Assembly: GCF_002043005.1 (NCBI RefSeq) | Contig: NZ_CP020330.1 | Location: 2,374,001 to 2,438,000, forward strand | DNA: 64,000 nt | Source: Martelella mediterranea DSM 17316 | GTDB taxonomy: Bacteria; Pseudomonadota; Alphaproteobacteria; Rhizobiales; Rhizobiaceae | Direction of reading: 5' to 3' | In this document: piece by piece, positions 9,334-19,120 of the stretch | Layout: the number at the start of each line of letters is the position of its first letter | How positions within the stretch are numbered: the first letter of the stretch is position 1 | Notes under the pieces: model-generated | The model's database searches: none | The model's input: only the letters and a program-made list of their open reading frames with translations | What the model was told of the DNA's origin: nothing | Made by a program: the position numbers and the translations under genes

Positions 9334-10127
9334 TGGGAATGATCCGCTCTGCGGCTTTCAATATCGCCTTCTATGTCGGAACTGCGGTGTTGATGATCGT
9401 GCAGTCGCCCTATTATTTCCTGGCCTCGCGCAAGAACGCCTATCGGGTGGTGGTCCAGGGCTGGGGCCGCTTCGTGAACGCGCAGATGCGGCTCTGGGCC
9501 GGCGCGACGTTTACCATCGAGGGGCTCGAAAACCTGCCGGACGGGCCCTGCATCATCGCCCCCAAGCATCAGTCGGCCTGGGACACGATCATGCTGCTGC
9601 CGTGGATCCCGGATTCGGTGTTCATGCTCAAGCGCGAGCTGATCCAGATGCCGCTGTTCGGCTGGTATCTCAAGAAACAGCGCCAGATCGCCGTCGACCG
9701 GGCGCAGACCGGCCGCGCCATGGCGGATGCGATCGCGCGCACCAAGGCCGAGGTCGAGACCGGGCGCCAGCTCGTGATCTTTCCGGAGGGAACGCGCCGG
9801 CCGCCGGGGGCAGCGCCCGACTACAAGCGCGGCATCCAGCGGCTCTACCGCGATCTCGGCGTGCCCGTCATCCCGGTGGTCATGCATCCGGGCCTGTTCT
9901 GGCCGCGCGGCAGTTTCCGCCGCCAGGGGGGACATTTCAAGGTCCGCATCCTGCCGGCGATTGCGCCCGGAAAGGAGCCCCGGCAGTTTTTCGACCAGCT
10001 TGTCGAGACCATGGAGCGCGAAAGCGACCGCCTGCTGATCGAAACCGTCGATGCCAATCCGCATCTCGACCTGCCGGAGGTGACGCGCAAGCGCGTTGCG
10101 GAACTGCGGGCGTCTGACGGAGCTTAG
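9333..10127 (+). CDS. plsC: 1-acyl-sn-glycerol-3-phosphate acyltransferase
   Basis: Acylates lysophosphatidic acid to phosphatidic acid at the inner membrane, or a related lyso-lipid. The 264-residue protein has an N-terminal membrane segment (AAFNIAFYVGTAVLMIV), the acyltransferase HX4D box KHQSAWDT, block II FMLKRELIQMPLFGW and the FPEGTRRPPG box that binds the glycerol phosphate. The start at 9333 is set by the TGATG overlap with the YdcF gene and GGGGAGGGG just upstream; the open frame continues upstream to 9069 without family similarity. It belongs to the ftsE-ftsX-ydcF-plsC transcription direction. Confidence 0.93.
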   Translation: MGMIRSAAFNIAFYVGTAVLMIVQSPYYFLASRKNAYRVVVQGWGRFVNAQMRLWAGATFTIEGLENLPDGPCIIAPKHQSAWDTIMLLPWIPDSVFMLKRELIQMPLFGWYLKKQRQIAVDRAQTGRAMADAIARTKAEVETGRQLVIFPEGTRRPPGAAPDYKRGIQRLYRDLGVPVIPVVMHPGLFWPRGSFRRQGGHFKVRILPAIAPGKEPRQFFDQLVETMERESDRLLIETVDANPHLDLPEVTRKRVAELRASDGA

Positions 10128-10675
10128 AGTCCGTCCTTGCGCACCGGGCGCGGCTGCTCGTTCTTCAGGAGGCCAGCGATCGTCTCCAGCGCCGCGTCAT
10201 TGATCTTCATCTCGCGCAGGTGGTCGACGGTGTTCAGAAGATAGTCGCGATTGGCGCCCGACTGGCCATGGCCGCCGCGCACCAGTTCGGCGGCGTGGTC
10301 GAGATCGAGCTTGCCGGCATATTGCTCATGCGCATGATCGACCACATAGGTTATGGCGGGCACATTCTCGCCCGATGACAGCCGGACAGGCAGCACCAGT
10401 TCGCGGTAGACGCGGGTGACGAGTTCGCGACCGCGCAGATAGGCGAGGATCTCCTCCTCGTCCTTGACCCTGGCGGCGAGCGCCACGCCCTCGCAGAAAC
10501 CGCCGCGGTCGAGACCCAGCACCAGGCCCGGCTTGTGGGCGGTGCCGCGGTGAACGTGGGAATAGACGCAGAGGCTGCGGTGATAGCCCGCAAGCCGGGC
10601 GGGCATGCGTCGGTGGGTCGCAAAACCCGGATTCCACATCAGCGAGCCGTAGCCAAATACCCAGAATTCGTCCAT
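10124..10675 (-). CDS. Gamma-glutamylcyclotransferase, ChaC-like
   Basis: ChaC-type enzymes cleave the gamma-glutamyl bond of glutathione to give 5-oxoproline and Cys-Gly in the cytoplasm. The 183-residue protein has the hallmark VFGYGSLMWNPGF at residues 6-18, the CxYSHVHRGT-type second motif and the EEILAYLRGRELVTRVYRE segment containing the catalytic Glu region. Its 3' end overlaps the plsC stop by 4 bp in convergent orientation. It is divergent from the DUF2125 gene. Confidence 0.92.
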   Translation of the reverse strand: MDEFWVFGYGSLMWNPGFATHRRMPARLAGYHRSLCVYSHVHRGTAHKPGLVLGLDRGGFCEGVALAARVKDEEEILAYLRGRELVTRVYRELVLPVRLSSGENVPAITYVVDHAHEQYAGKLDLDHAAELVRGGHGQSGANRDYLLNTVDHLREMKINDAALETIAGLLKNEQPRPVRKDGL

Positions 10676-10711
10676 ATGCTATGCCTGACACCGTTGAGTT
10701 CCGAAATTACA

Positions 10712-11719
10712 ATGAGGCCCATGATGGCGAGATCAACCCGAACGCGCAAGTTTCTGAAATGGACGCTGACCGTTCTGATTGCCGTGATCGTCGCCTATGC
10801 CCTCGGCTGGTTCTATATCGCCCGCACCGTGAAGGCCCGGATCTTCACGCTGCTTCAGGGCCAGGGTCAGCAAAATGTCGTCGTTAACTGCGAGGACATC
10901 GGCTATAACGGCTTTCCCGCCAAATTCGGTTTCTTCTGTGACGACCTGCATGTGCGTGACCGGACGTCGGACTCGGTTTTCGACGCGCCGCAACTTATGG
11001 CCGAGGCGCCGGTCTATTCGCCGTGGTCGGTTCTGGCGACGCTCACCGGTCCCGCCACGCTGCAAAACGACGCCGGCATGCTGTTGCGCGCGGAGTGGCA
11101 GGATTTCGGCGGCAAGCTGATCTACAGGGGCGGCGCGCCGCGTCTCGTCTCTTTCGATTTCGAGGCCGTGACCGCCCGTTTCGCCGATCCCCAAGGCCGT
11201 CAGGGAACGCTGACGGCGGAGCAGGGGCAGGGGCTGGTGCGCAATGACAACGGCGATCTCGATGTCGCGCTGAACCTGAACGAGGCGGTTCTGCGCCCGC
11301 AGAACAATGCCGAGGCCTTGCCCGCCGTTTCGGTCAACCTTCTGGCGACCGTCGATGACGGCGGCGCGCTGCTCGAGACCGATTTCCACCCGCAAATGCT
11401 GCGCGGCAAGAGCGGCATCGTCAACCAGGCGGCGCTCGCGATCGGCGAGAGCCAGTCGATGATGGCGGTCTCGGGCCGCTTCGCCTTCGACAAGGACGGC
11501 TATCTCGATGGCCGCTTCAGCTTCGAGCTGACGGGCATAGACGGCGTCGCCCAGCTTGCCGCGCTCAGCTTCCCCGGTGCCGCCGGCGTCATCAATTCCG
11601 TCACCGGCCTGGTCAAGAACTTCACCGGCGGCCAGCGCACCGTGACGCTGGACGTTCGCGTCGAACATGGCAGGGCTGTGCTCGGCTTCATCCCGCTCGG
11701 CAAGATACCGCCTCTTTGA
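10712..11719 (+). CDS. DUF2125 domain-containing membrane-anchored protein
   Basis: A 335-residue protein with a basic N-terminus and one membrane segment (WTLTVLIAVIVAYALGWFYIA), then a periplasmic DUF2125 domain marked by NCEDIGYNGFPAKFGFFCDDL, which has two cysteines that could form a disulfide. The family is widespread in Rhizobiales and its role is unknown. Possible starts are the ATGs at 10712, 10721 and 10724; I use 10712. The open frame extends further upstream over the divergent ChaC gene, but that part is antisense shadow. Confidence 0.85.
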   Translation: MRPMMARSTRTRKFLKWTLTVLIAVIVAYALGWFYIARTVKARIFTLLQGQGQQNVVVNCEDIGYNGFPAKFGFFCDDLHVRDRTSDSVFDAPQLMAEAPVYSPWSVLATLTGPATLQNDAGMLLRAEWQDFGGKLIYRGGAPRLVSFDFEAVTARFADPQGRQGTLTAEQGQGLVRNDNGDLDVALNLNEAVLRPQNNAEALPAVSVNLLATVDDGGALLETDFHPQMLRGKSGIVNQAALAIGESQSMMAVSGRFAFDKDGYLDGRFSFELTGIDGVAQLAALSFPGAAGVINSVTGLVKNFTGGQRTVTLDVRVEHGRAVLGFIPLGKIPPL

Positions 11720-11728
11720 CGTGATGCG

Positions 11729-12652
11729 CTAATCTTTGTCGTCGAGCGCGTGGCGGCCGAAGTCGGCGGCCTCGACATCCTGTCCGGCCTCGATGATCGA
11801 GCGGCGGATGTCGCGGGTGCGGCTGAACAGTTCGAACAGCTTGTCGCCCTCGCCCCAGCGGATCGCGCGCTGAAGATAGGCGAGGTCTTCCGAAAACCGC
11901 GCCAGCATTTCCAGAATGGCATCGCGGTTATGCAGGCAAACGTCGCGCCACATGGTGGGGTCCGAGGCCGCAAGGCGGGTGAAATCGCGAAAGCCAGAGG
12001 CGGAATACTGGATCACTTCCGATTCGGTCACCGTCTCCAGATCGTCCGCCGTGCCGACGATATTGTAGGCGATGATATGCGGCAGGTGCGAGACAATCGC
12101 CAGCACCTTGTCGTGATGATCGGCGGCCATGGTGTCCACCCGGGAGCCGAGCGCCTGCCAGAACTGCGTGAGCTTGTCGAGGGCGACGGGATCGGCGTCT
12201 TCCGCCGGTGTCAATATGCACCAGCGGCCCTTGAACAGGCCTGCAAAGCCGGCATCCGGCCCGGATTTCTCCGTGCCCGCGATCGGGTGGCCGGGAATGA
12301 AATGCACGTTCTCCGGCACGAATGGCGACATCTGCGCGATCACGGAGGCCTTGGTGGAGCCGACATCGGTAAGGATGGCGCCGGGCTTCAGATTGGGGGC
12401 GATGCGCTCGGCCACCGCGCCGGATGCGCCGACGGGCACCGACACGATCACCAGATCCGCACCGCGCACCGCGTCTTCGGCGGAAGCGGTATAGCGGTCG
12501 CCAAGCCCCAGTTCCTCCGCCCGTCGCAGCGTTTCCGGCGAGCGCGTCGAGACGATGATCTCGCGGGCAAGCCCCTTGGCGCGGATATCGCGGGCAAGCG
12601 AGGAGCCGATCAGGCCGATGCCGATCAGCGCTATGCGTTCGAAAGCAATCAT
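11729..12652 (-). CDS. tyrC: Prephenate/arogenate dehydrogenase family protein
   Basis: Oxidatively decarboxylates prephenate or arogenate toward tyrosine, using NAD(P)+, in the cytoplasm. The 307-residue protein has the dinucleotide-binding [10 protein letters not shown] at residues 10-19, ILTDVGSTK, the catalytic His region [13 protein letters not shown] and the dimer-forming helix containing HLPHIIAYN. The real start is the ATG at 12652; it shares ATGA with the hisC stop, so hisC and tyrC are translationally coupled, a common alphaproteobacterial pair. Which of the two substrates it prefers cannot be read. Confidence 0.94.
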   Translation of the reverse strand: MIAFERIALIGIGLIGSSLARDIRAKGLAREIIVSTRSPETLRRAEELGLGDRYTASAEDAVRGADLVIVSVPVGASGAVAERIAPNLKPGAILTDVGSTKASVIAQMSPFVPENVHFIPGHPIAGTEKSGPDAGFAGLFKGRWCILTPAEDADPVALDKLTQFWQALGSRVDTMAADHHDKVLAIVSHLPHIIAYNIVGTADDLETVTESEVIQYSASGFRDFTRLAASDPTMWRDVCLHNRDAILEMLARFSEDLAYLQRAIRWGEGDKLFELFSRTRDIRRSIIEAGQDVEAADFGRHALDDKD

Positions 12653-13773
12653 GCCTTTTCCGTTTCCGGCGCGGCGGCCAGGAAAGTCTTCAGCGCTTCG
12701 ATGACGCCCAGATTGGCCTCTTCGGTGCCGACACTCATGCGCAGCGCATTCGGGAAGCCGTAGCCGGTAACGGCCCGCAGGATATAGCCGCGCGCGCTCA
12801 GATAGCGGTCGGCGTCGGCCGCGCGCTTGCCATCCTCGTCGGGGAAATGGATCAGCACGAAATTGGCGACCGAGGGCGTGACCGAAAGGCCGAGCGCGGT
12901 GAGTTCGGCCGTCAGCCGCTCGATCCATTTCAGATTGTAATCGACCGCGGCCCGGGTGAAGGCGTCGTCCTTGATCGCCGCCGTCGCCGCCGCGATGGCC
13001 GGTGCGTTGAGGTTGAAGGGGCCGCGCACGCGCTCCAGCGCCGCGATGATATCGGTCGGTCCGTAAAGCCAGCCGACCCTGAGTGCTGCAAGCCCGTAGA
13101 TTTTCGAAAACGTCCGGGTCATCACCACATTGGCGTTGTCGGCGACCAGTTCCAGCCCGGCCTCGTAATCATTGCGGCGGACATATTCGGCATAGGCGGC
13201 GTCGAGCACCAGCACCACGTTTTTCGGCAAGCCGGCATGGAGCCGCCGGATTTCGGAGAACGGCACATAGGTGCCGGTCGGGTTCGCCGGGTTGGCGATG
13301 AACACCACGCGGGTCCGGTCGGTCACGGCATCAAGGATCGCGTCGACATCGACCCGCGCGTCCTTTTCCTTCACGGTGACGGGTGTGGCGCCGTTTGCGA
13401 GAATCTGGATCTTGTAGACCAGGAAGCCGTGTTCGGTGATGATCGCCTCGTCGCCCTCGCCGAGATAGACATGGGCGATCAGGCCGAGCAGTTCGTCCGA
13501 ACCGTTGCCGCAGATGATATTGCCGATGTTGAGGCCGTATTTGGCGGCGATCGCCTCGCGCAGGGCGCTCGACTGGCCGTCGGGATAGAGCTCAAGGTGC
13601 TCGCCGATAGCCTGCATGGCGACGATCGCCTTCGGGCTCGGCCCGAGCGGCGTCTCGTTCGATGACAGCTTGTGAACCTTGTCCGTGCCTTCGCCGTGGG
13701 ACTTGCCGGGCACATAGGCGGCGATGTCCATGATGCCGGGGCGCGGCGTTGGCTTGATCATCTGTTCGGTCAT
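12649..13773 (-). CDS. hisC: Histidinol-phosphate aminotransferase
   Basis: PLP-dependent class I/II aminotransferase of histidine synthesis; HisC enzymes paired with tyrC often also transaminate aromatic amino-acid precursors. The 374-residue protein has [13 protein letters not shown], the CGNGSDELL phosphate-binding loop, [16 protein letters not shown] and the PLP-lysine motif [15 protein letters not shown] (Lys224). The start at 13773 (MTEQMIKP) fits the family. It overlaps tyrC by 4 bp. Confidence 0.95.
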   Translation of the reverse strand: MTEQMIKPTPRPGIMDIAAYVPGKSHGEGTDKVHKLSSNETPLGPSPKAIVAMQAIGEHLELYPDGQSSALREAIAAKYGLNIGNIICGNGSDELLGLIAHVYLGEGDEAIITEHGFLVYKIQILANGATPVTVKEKDARVDVDAILDAVTDRTRVVFIANPANPTGTYVPFSEIRRLHAGLPKNVVLVLDAAYAEYVRRNDYEAGLELVADNANVVMTRTFSKIYGLAALRVGWLYGPTDIIAALERVRGPFNLNAPAIAAATAAIKDDAFTRAAVDYNLKWIERLTAELTALGLSVTPSVANFVLIHFPDEDGKRAADADRYLSARGYILRAVTGYGFPNALRMSVGTEEANLGVIEALKTFLAAAPETEKA

Positions 13774-13857
13774 CGGAAACCTCGAAAAATTGTCGGCCTT
13801 TTCCGGCCGGTTTTTAGCGTCAGCAGCAATAATTGCGATTGGGGTCTTTGTCGAGTG

Positions 13858-14607
13858 TCAGCCGCTATGTCGCGCGCGGGTGGTCGGCACGCCCTGGGGG
13901 GCGAGAGCCGGCACCAGCACCTTGCGCGCGGCGCGGGCGGCGACGGGAAGGCCCTGATAGAGCCGTTTCTGCGCCTCGATGATGTTGACGCCGGCAAAGG
14001 CGGGCCAGAAGGTACGGCCGGAGCGCTCGAAACTGGAGCGGAATTTCAGGATTGCGCGGCTTTTCGACGGCGGAAAGAACAGCGCCTCGGCAAAAGCCGC
14101 GGGCGTGAAATTGGTCTCGCGCAGCAATTCGATGATCTGGCCCTTGGAATAGGGCCGGCCATTGCCGAAGGGCGTATGTTCGAGACGCGCCCACACGCCG
14201 CGCCGGTTGGGGGCGACGATGACGACCCTGCCGCCGGGCGCCAGCACCCGCCATAATTCGCGCATGGTCTCGCGCGGGGCCTCGGCGAATTCCAGCGCAT
14301 GCACCAGCAGGACGCGGTCAATGGACGCATCCGGCAGCGGCAGTTCCTCTTCATGGACGAGGACGGTTGCCGACGGGCCGAGCGGCGGCCAGTTGATCGC
14401 GCCCTGCGAGGCCGGCATCAGCGCCATGGTTCTTTCGGCCTCGCCGGCGAAGCGGTCGAGATAGGGCAGGCAGTAGCCGAGCCCCGCCAGCCTTTCCTCC
14501 GGCAGCGCCTGCCAGATCGGCGTCAGCGCCATCGTGATCGAATGGGCGGCAAGCCTTCCGAGCTCGGTGTGATAAAACGCGCGCAGGTCTACGATATCGG
14601 CATTCAT
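13858..14607 (-). CDS. Class I SAM-dependent methyltransferase
   Basis: A 249-residue protein with a degenerate methyltransferase fold. LVHEEELPLPDASIDRVLLVHALE and the following LWRVLAPGGRVVIVAPNRRG are the acidic-loop and strand-5 regions of UbiE-type enzymes, whereas the usual glycine-rich GxGxG motif is weak (GLGYCLPYLDRF). Rhizobial genes of this kind are commonly found beside gloB. The substrate is unknown. I chose the ATG at 14607 (MNADIVDLRAFY), which leaves 88 bp to the divergent gloB start; ATGs further upstream would overlap gloB. Confidence 0.82.
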   Translation of the reverse strand: MNADIVDLRAFYHTELGRLAAHSITMALTPIWQALPEERLAGLGYCLPYLDRFAGEAERTMALMPASQGAINWPPLGPSATVLVHEEELPLPDASIDRVLLVHALEFAEAPRETMRELWRVLAPGGRVVIVAPNRRGVWARLEHTPFGNGRPYSKGQIIELLRETNFTPAAFAEALFFPPSKSRAILKFRSSFERSGRTFWPAFAGVNIIEAQKRLYQGLPVAARAARKVLVPALAPQGVPTTRARHSG

Positions 14608-14695
14608 GAGCTGAGGTTGACCCGGCTGATGGTTGGACTTCAATGTCCACCGTACTACATTGAACTCCATTGAGTAAGCAATTGCGAGGCCTGAT

Positions 14696-15466
14696 ATGCG
14701 TTCACTGGAAATTGCCGTCTTCATGTGCCGCTCCGACAATTACGGTGTCCTGGTGCACGAGCCGGAAAGCGGCAAGACCGTCAGCATCGACGCGCCCGAT
14801 GGCGAAAAGGTGATGGCCGAGGCCGAACAGCGCGGCTGGACGATCACCGACATCTTCACCACCCACCACCACAAGGACCATGTCGACGGCAATCTTGTCA
14901 TCAAGGAGAAATACGACTGCCGCATCGTTGGGCCGATCGAGGAGGCGGTGGTGATACCGGGTCTCGATCTCGCCGTGTTCGAGGGCGACGAACTCGAATT
15001 TGCCGGCCACAAGGTGGAGGTGATCGAAACCCCCGGCCATACCGCCGGCCATATCTGCTATCATTTCGTCGAGGATGGGCTGCTGTTTGCCGCCGATACG
15101 CTGTTCGCCATGGGCTGCGGCCGGCTGTTCGAGCGACCGGCCTCCGATATGTGGCCGTCTTTGCAAAAGCTGATGGCGCTGCCGGACGAGACCGAGGTCT
15201 ATTTCGGCCATGAATATACCCTCGCCAATGCCAAGTTCGCGCTCACCATCGATCCCGACAATGCGGTGTTGAAGGAACGGGCGGAAGCGGTGGCGGAGCT
15301 GAGGGAAGCGGGCGGCTTTACCATTCCGACCACGATCGGGCTGGAGAAGAAGACCAACCCGTTCCTCAGGGTGGCCGATCCGGCGATCCGCAAGGGGCTC
15401 GGCATGGAAGAGGCGAGCGACGCCGAAGTTCTGGCCGAAATCCGCAAGCGCAAGGACAATTTCTGA
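14696..15466 (+). CDS. gloB: Hydroxyacylglutathione hydrolase (glyoxalase II)
   Basis: Hydrolyses S-lactoylglutathione to lactate and glutathione, the second step of methylglyoxal detoxification. The 256-residue metallo-beta-lactamase-fold protein has the binuclear metal motif THHHKDH at residues 56-62, [12 protein letters not shown] for the next ligand, the bridging Asp in [14 protein letters not shown], and the last His in [10 protein letters not shown]. The C-terminal substrate-binding domain ends in [12 protein letters not shown], as in true glyoxalase II. The stop overlaps the next gene by one base (TGATG). Confidence 0.96.
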   Translation: MRSLEIAVFMCRSDNYGVLVHEPESGKTVSIDAPDGEKVMAEAEQRGWTITDIFTTHHHKDHVDGNLVIKEKYDCRIVGPIEEAVVIPGLDLAVFEGDELEFAGHKVEVIETPGHTAGHICYHFVEDGLLFAADTLFAMGCGRLFERPASDMWPSLQKLMALPDETEVYFGHEYTLANAKFALTIDPDNAVLKERAEAVAELREAGGFTIPTTIGLEKKTNPFLRVADPAIRKGLGMEEASDAEVLAEIRKRKDNF

Positions 15467-15888
15467 TGACCGCCGCCGCGATCATCGAAGCGCTGGGGCT
15501 CCAACCCCATCCCGAGGGCGGATGGTTTGCCGAGACATTTCGTGATTCGGCCGGCGGCGGGCGCGGGGCCTCGACGCTGATCTACTTCCTCTTGAAGGCG
15601 GGCGAGCGGTCGCACTGGCATCGCCTGCATACAGCCGTCGAGGTCTGGCACTATTACGCCGGCGCGCCCCTGAAACTGATGCGCTCCGCCGACGGCAAGG
15701 TGGTGGAAACGCAGATGCTCGGCCCGGACATCGCGAACGGCGAGCGCCCGCAGGGGGTGATCCCCGCCGGATGCTGGCAGGCGGCCGAGACCACCGGCGA
15801 TTTTACACTGGTCGGCTGCACCGTCGCCCCTGGCTTCACCTTCGAGGATTTCGAACTCGCCGAACCGGGTTGGGCGCCCGGAGGGTGA
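15466..15888 (+). CDS. Cupin domain-containing protein (DUF985)
   Basis: A 140-residue single-domain cupin of the DUF985/YML079-like family. The opening LGLQPHPEGGWFAETFRD is the family signature, the double-stranded beta-helix includes SHWHRLHTAVEVWHYYAG, and VIPAGCWQAAE with VAPGFTFEDFELA close the barrel. The biochemical role is unknown. It is translationally coupled to gloB by TGATG. Confidence 0.9.
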   Translation: MTAAAIIEALGLQPHPEGGWFAETFRDSAGGGRGASTLIYFLLKAGERSHWHRLHTAVEVWHYYAGAPLKLMRSADGKVVETQMLGPDIANGERPQGVIPAGCWQAAETTGDFTLVGCTVAPGFTFEDFELAEPGWAPGG

Positions 15889-15977
15889 GGTGAGCGGTTC
15901 TGTTTCACGGTCGTTCAGCCGATGTACACACTCCAGGGGCAGCGATCTTTATGTGGCCGTGAGACTTGCACCCAATA

Positions 15978-16116
15978 CTCTCTCCCGCTGGCGGGAGAGA
16001 TGCCCCGACAGGGGCAGTGAGGGTGGCGCGGCATTTCAAATTTTGAGGGCGTTCGCGGTGATAGTCTCCCCCCTCACTGTCGCTTTCGCGACATCTCTCC
16101 CCTCCGGGGCGAGAAG
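15978..16116. repeat. RIME-like palindromic intergenic element
   Basis: This 139-bp structure fills most of the 321-bp gene-free gap between the cupin and EamA genes. It contains a perfect hairpin CTCTCCCGC-TG-GCGGGAGAG (15980-15999). It also holds two copies, in inverted orientation, of one module: GGGAGAGATG, a short central hairpin, then CAGTGAGGG (15993-16023 on plus; 16071-16101 on minus). The central hairpins differ in sequence (CCCC-GACA-GGGG against TCGC-GAAA-GCGA) but both pair. This layout matches rhizobial intergenic mosaic elements (RIME), non-autonomous repeats of unknown function. I see no gene in the rest of the gap. Confidence 0.75.
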
Positions 16117-16209
16117 ATTGGGGGGCTGTGCGGTGGGGTCCCGCATGACAGCCGGGCGTCAAATAAAGGGTCGGAGGGTGGCTCCCGAGCTCCCGCTCAA
16201 AGTTCCCGC

Positions 16210-17082
16210 TTAGGAATTCTTTCCTCTGATCATGTCCCGCGCCGCGATCACCGCGCCGCCGGTAATCAGCAGGCAGGCCACGATCACCCGCCAGCCGGGT
16301 TCGCCGAATCGGGCGATGATCAGGATGATGGTCGATAGCAGCGGCGCGGCATAGCTTGCCGCCCCCAGCACCTGAATATTGCCGTGCTTGACGCCATAGT
16401 CCCAGGCGTAGAAGGCAAGGCCCACCGGAAACAGGCCGAGGCCCGCGACCGCCAGCCACTGGCCGAAATTTTCGGGCCAGACCGTGGTTTCAAGCCCGAT
16501 ATGGCAGAGTAGCGAGAGCAGGGCGGTCGCAAGGCAGAAGCCGGTGACGACATCGGTCGAGACCTTGGAGAAGGAGCGCGAGGCCAGCGAATAACCCGAC
16601 CAGGTGAAGGCGCAGAGGAAGGCGGCGAAATAACCGAGCGCGTATTCCCCGCTGAAGGCCAGCCCGCCGCCGCGGGTCACCAGGATCGCCGTACCCGCGA
16701 AGCCCGCAAGCGCGCCGATGATGTGGTGGGCTCTCAGCCGCTCGCCCGGAAGCAGCGCCGAACCGACCACGATCAAGAGCGGCCAGAGATAGGCGATCAG
16801 CCCGGCATCGACCGCCGGCGCGTTTCTGAGCGCGGTGAAATACAGGAAATGATACCCGAACAGGCCGGCAATGCCGACGATCCAGACTTTCGCCGGCTGG
16901 CGCAGCCGCTGCAGGCGCTCCGGCCGCGCGATCAGCACCGCAATCCCCGGCAGGCTGGCGATGGCGAATGCGATCGCCGAAAGCTGGAACGGCGGCACAT
17001 TCCCGGAGGCAGCGGTAAACAGCGCCAGCAACGACCACATCAGCACGGCTGAAAAGCCGATCAGGGTTGCACGCATGCTCAT
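16210..17082 (-). CDS. EamA/DMT-family transporter (YddG-like)
   Basis: A 290-residue inner-membrane protein with about ten hydrophobic segments in two EamA repeats, ending in a short basic tail. The organisation and phrases such as [20 protein letters not shown] and [17 protein letters not shown] resemble the YddG group of aromatic amino-acid exporters; substrate is inferred only from family resemblance. It lies 4 bp downstream of the DUF3108 gene on the same strand, so the two probably form an operon. Confidence 0.9.
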   Translation of the reverse strand: MSMRATLIGFSAVLMWSLLALFTAASGNVPPFQLSAIAFAIASLPGIAVLIARPERLQRLRQPAKVWIVGIAGLFGYHFLYFTALRNAPAVDAGLIAYLWPLLIVVGSALLPGERLRAHHIIGALAGFAGTAILVTRGGGLAFSGEYALGYFAAFLCAFTWSGYSLASRSFSKVSTDVVTGFCLATALLSLLCHIGLETTVWPENFGQWLAVAGLGLFPVGLAFYAWDYGVKHGNIQVLGAASYAAPLLSTIILIIARFGEPGWRVIVACLLITGGAVIAARDMIRGKNS

Positions 17083-17086
17083 GATG

Positions 17087-17866
17087 CTAGCGCGGAAGGC
17101 CGAATTTGGAGGCGTAGATCGTCAGCCGGCCGATCTTGAGAGGGATGTGGGCCATGACCGGGGCGAACACGTTCAGTTCCTCATTATAGGCGAACCAGAC
17201 GACCAGTTCGCGGGAATTGGCGAGGTACTCGATGTCCTCATCCTTGCGCTCATAGCCGGCCACCGGCTTGAACCGGACGGCACAGCCGATCGCGCGGCCG
17301 GAAAAGCCTTTTGTGGAAAACGGCCGGCTTCCCGCCGACGCCATCTCAAGCTCAAGCCGTGTTTCGCCGTCGAAGATCGAGACCGTGGTGGCGCAGGGGT
17401 TGTTGGAGGGCGGCAGCAGCAGCGCGGTAACCGGGTCGATCACATTGCGCAGATGTTTCGGCTTCACCTCGACCCAGTTGTCTGCGCGCGGGCCGGGATC
17501 GGGTTCGATGGTGGATTTCGTCACGCGCTTGTTGGAAAAGGTGGCGGCGTAATCGCGGGCGTAGTCACCATCGCGGTAGATGAGCTGGAATTCCCGCGTT
17601 TCCGGCTTGCCGTTTTTCCACAACCCGTCGGCATCGACCTTCACCGCGATCGAGGTGAACAGATTGCCTATCCCCGCCGCCTCGATATCGGCATTGATAT
17701 TGTATTTGCCGTCGGCGACCGTGGTGTTGAACACGGCATCGGCGATCTTGATGCCAGAAAACGACAGCGTGTAGACGGTCTGCTGCTTGATATCCTCGGC
17801 TTGCGCGGCGGGCGCGGCAAGAAGCGCCGCAGCGAGTCCGAGCGATTGAAGAAGTTTAGCTGCCAT
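17087..17866 (-). CDS. DUF3108 domain-containing periplasmic protein
   Basis: A 259-residue protein with a Sec signal peptide ([22 protein letters not shown], cleaved before EDIKQQ) and a DUF3108 domain; [17 protein letters not shown] is the typical opening strand pair. The family is of unknown function. The start is the ATG at 17866, which has GGACGG 9 bp upstream; an in-frame GTG at 17875 abuts that ribosome site and is less likely. It is divergent from rpmB. Confidence 0.86.
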   Translation of the reverse strand: MAAKLLQSLGLAAALLAAPAAQAEDIKQQTVYTLSFSGIKIADAVFNTTVADGKYNINADIEAAGIGNLFTSIAVKVDADGLWKNGKPETREFQLIYRDGDYARDYAATFSNKRVTKSTIEPDPGPRADNWVEVKPKHLRNVIDPVTALLLPPSNNPCATTVSIFDGETRLELEMASAGSRPFSTKGFSGRAIGCAVRFKPVAGYERKDEDIEYLANSRELVVWFAYNEELNVFAPVMAHIPLKIGRLTIYASKFGLPR

Positions 17867-17974
17867 ATCCCGCACCCGTCCATTGAAGTTCGATCACCCC
17901 CCGTTTATGTCGTAGCTGGCGTCAAAAAAACAGTCGTTAATTTTTTGTCCGCCGCGAAAAACCGCCAAATCGCC

Positions 17975-18003
17975 TTGACCTTTGGCGAAGGCAAGATTAT
18001 AGA
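17975..18003 (+). promoter_or_regulatory. Probable sigma70-type promoter of rpmB
   Basis: TTGACC (17975-17980), a 17-bp spacer, then TATAGA (17998-18003), within the 228-bp gap between the DUF3108 gene and rpmB. It would start transcription about 85 bp before the rpmB ATG. Confidence 0.65.
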
Positions 18004-18094
18004 ACCGCAACTTTCCAATGAGCCGCCAATTGGATCGCGGGGCATGGCTGTCCCGTTGAAAGCCTTGGCCAAAGAAGAACAAGTAGGTGAAACC

Positions 18095-18391
18095 ATGTCC
18101 CGCATGTGTGAATTGACTGGCAAGGGCGTGATGTCCGGCAACAATGTAAGCCATGCCAACAACAAGACCCGTCGCAAGTTTCTTCCCAATCTTTGCCGGG
18201 TAACCCTGATGTCGGAAGCAACCGGCATGAGCTATCGCCTGCGCGTTTCGGCGGCAGCGCTTCGCTCCGTTGAGCATCGTGGCGGTCTCGACGCATTCCT
18301 GCTGAAGTCCGGCGAGCGCGATCTTTCGCCGCGCGCCCGCCTTCTGCGCAAGGAAATCATCAAGAAGACGGCCGAACAGGCCGCCGCCTGA
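18095..18391 (+). CDS. rpmB: 50S ribosomal protein L28
   Basis: A component of the large ribosomal subunit. The 98-residue protein begins [24 protein letters not shown], the family signature, and continues with [29 protein letters not shown] and a Lys/Arg-rich C-terminus. The open frame runs far upstream (from 16871), but only the part from the ATG at 18095 is L28; AGGTGA precedes it by 5 bp. It ends 23 bp before a strong terminator. Confidence 0.97.
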   Translation: MSRMCELTGKGVMSGNNVSHANNKTRRKFLPNLCRVTLMSEATGMSYRLRVSAAALRSVEHRGGLDAFLLKSGERDLSPRARLLRKEIIKKTAEQAAA

Positions 18392-18414
18392 TTTCAGGCA
18401 TTCTGACTGAACTG

Positions 18415-18449
18415 GAGAGCCTTGCCGCCAGCCGGTAAGGCTCTCTTTA
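18415..18449 (+). terminator. Rho-independent terminator after rpmB
   Basis: Stem GAGAGCCTTGCC / GGTAAGGCTCTC (12 bp with one G-T pair), loop GCCAGCC, followed by TTTAT. It lies 23 bp after the rpmB stop. Confidence 0.85.
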
Positions 18450-18487
18450 TTCGTTCTCCAGCTGGTGGCATCACCCAGGGTAAAAAA

Positions 18488-19120
18488 ATGCGACAGACGC
18501 AATCCGTGCTTATCTACAGCCTGCTGATGGCAGGCGTCGTGCTTCTTTCCAACATTCTCGTCCAGTATCCGGTTTCCGGAACGCTGTATGGCATCTCGCT
18601 CGCCGATCTTCTGACCTGGGGCGCGTTCACCTATCCGCTCGCCTTCCTGGTCAACGACCTCACCAACCGACAGTTCGGCCCGTCGGCCGCGCGCAAGGTG
18701 GTGATCGCCGGTTTCGTCGTAGGCGTCGCGTTTTCCTTCTACGCATCCGTGCCGCGAATCGCGATCGCCTCGGGCACGGCGTTTCTGGTCGGCCAGCTTC
18801 TCGATATCTCGGTTTTCAACCGCCTGCGCCGTCAGACATGGTGGAAGGCGCCGCTGGCGGGCTCGCTGTTCGGTTCGGTGCTCGACACGGTTCTGTTCTT
18901 CTCGATCAGCTTCGCCGCCATCTTCGCCTTCATCGGTCCGAATGATGATTTCGCGCTCGGCACGGCGCCGCTTCTCGGCGTGTTCGCGCTCGAAGCGCCG
19001 CGCTGGATCTCCTGGGCGCTCGGTGACCTTTCGGTCAAGCTCGCCTTCAGCCTGATCATGCTTCTGCCCTATGCGGCGCTGATTTCCTGGCTCAGGCCCA
19101 TGCGCACCGTCAACGGCTAG
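18488..19120 (+). CDS. VUT family (YhhQ-like) queuosine precursor transporter
   Basis: A 210-residue inner-membrane protein of the DUF165/VUT family with about six hydrophobic segments. Characteristic pieces are AFLVNDLTNRQFGPSAARKVV and ISVFNRLRRQTWWKAPLAGS. E. coli YhhQ imports the queuosine precursors preQ0 and preQ1; the same role is inferred here. The start is the ATG at 18488; an open frame from 18422 runs through the rpmB terminator and is not used. The 3' end overlaps the convergent dehydrogenase gene by 11 bp. Confidence 0.9.
   Translation: MRQTQSVLIYSLLMAGVVLLSNILVQYPVSGTLYGISLADLLTWGAFTYPLAFLVNDLTNRQFGPSAARKVVIAGFVVGVAFSFYASVPRIAIASGTAFLVGQLLDISVFNRLRRQTWWKAPLAGSLFGSVLDTVLFFSISFAAIFAFIGPNDDFALGTAPLLGVFALEAPRWISWALGDLSVKLAFSLIMLLPYAALISWLRPMRTVNG

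Noticed and set aside
15890..16213. 107-codon plus-strand frame across the repeat element
   Set aside because: It runs through the palindromic repeat, whose structure explains the sequence; no ribosome site.
16871..18094. 400-codon upstream extension of the rpmB frame
   Set aside because: It is antisense to the EamA and DUF3108 genes and contains the rpmB promoter; L28 proper starts at 18095.
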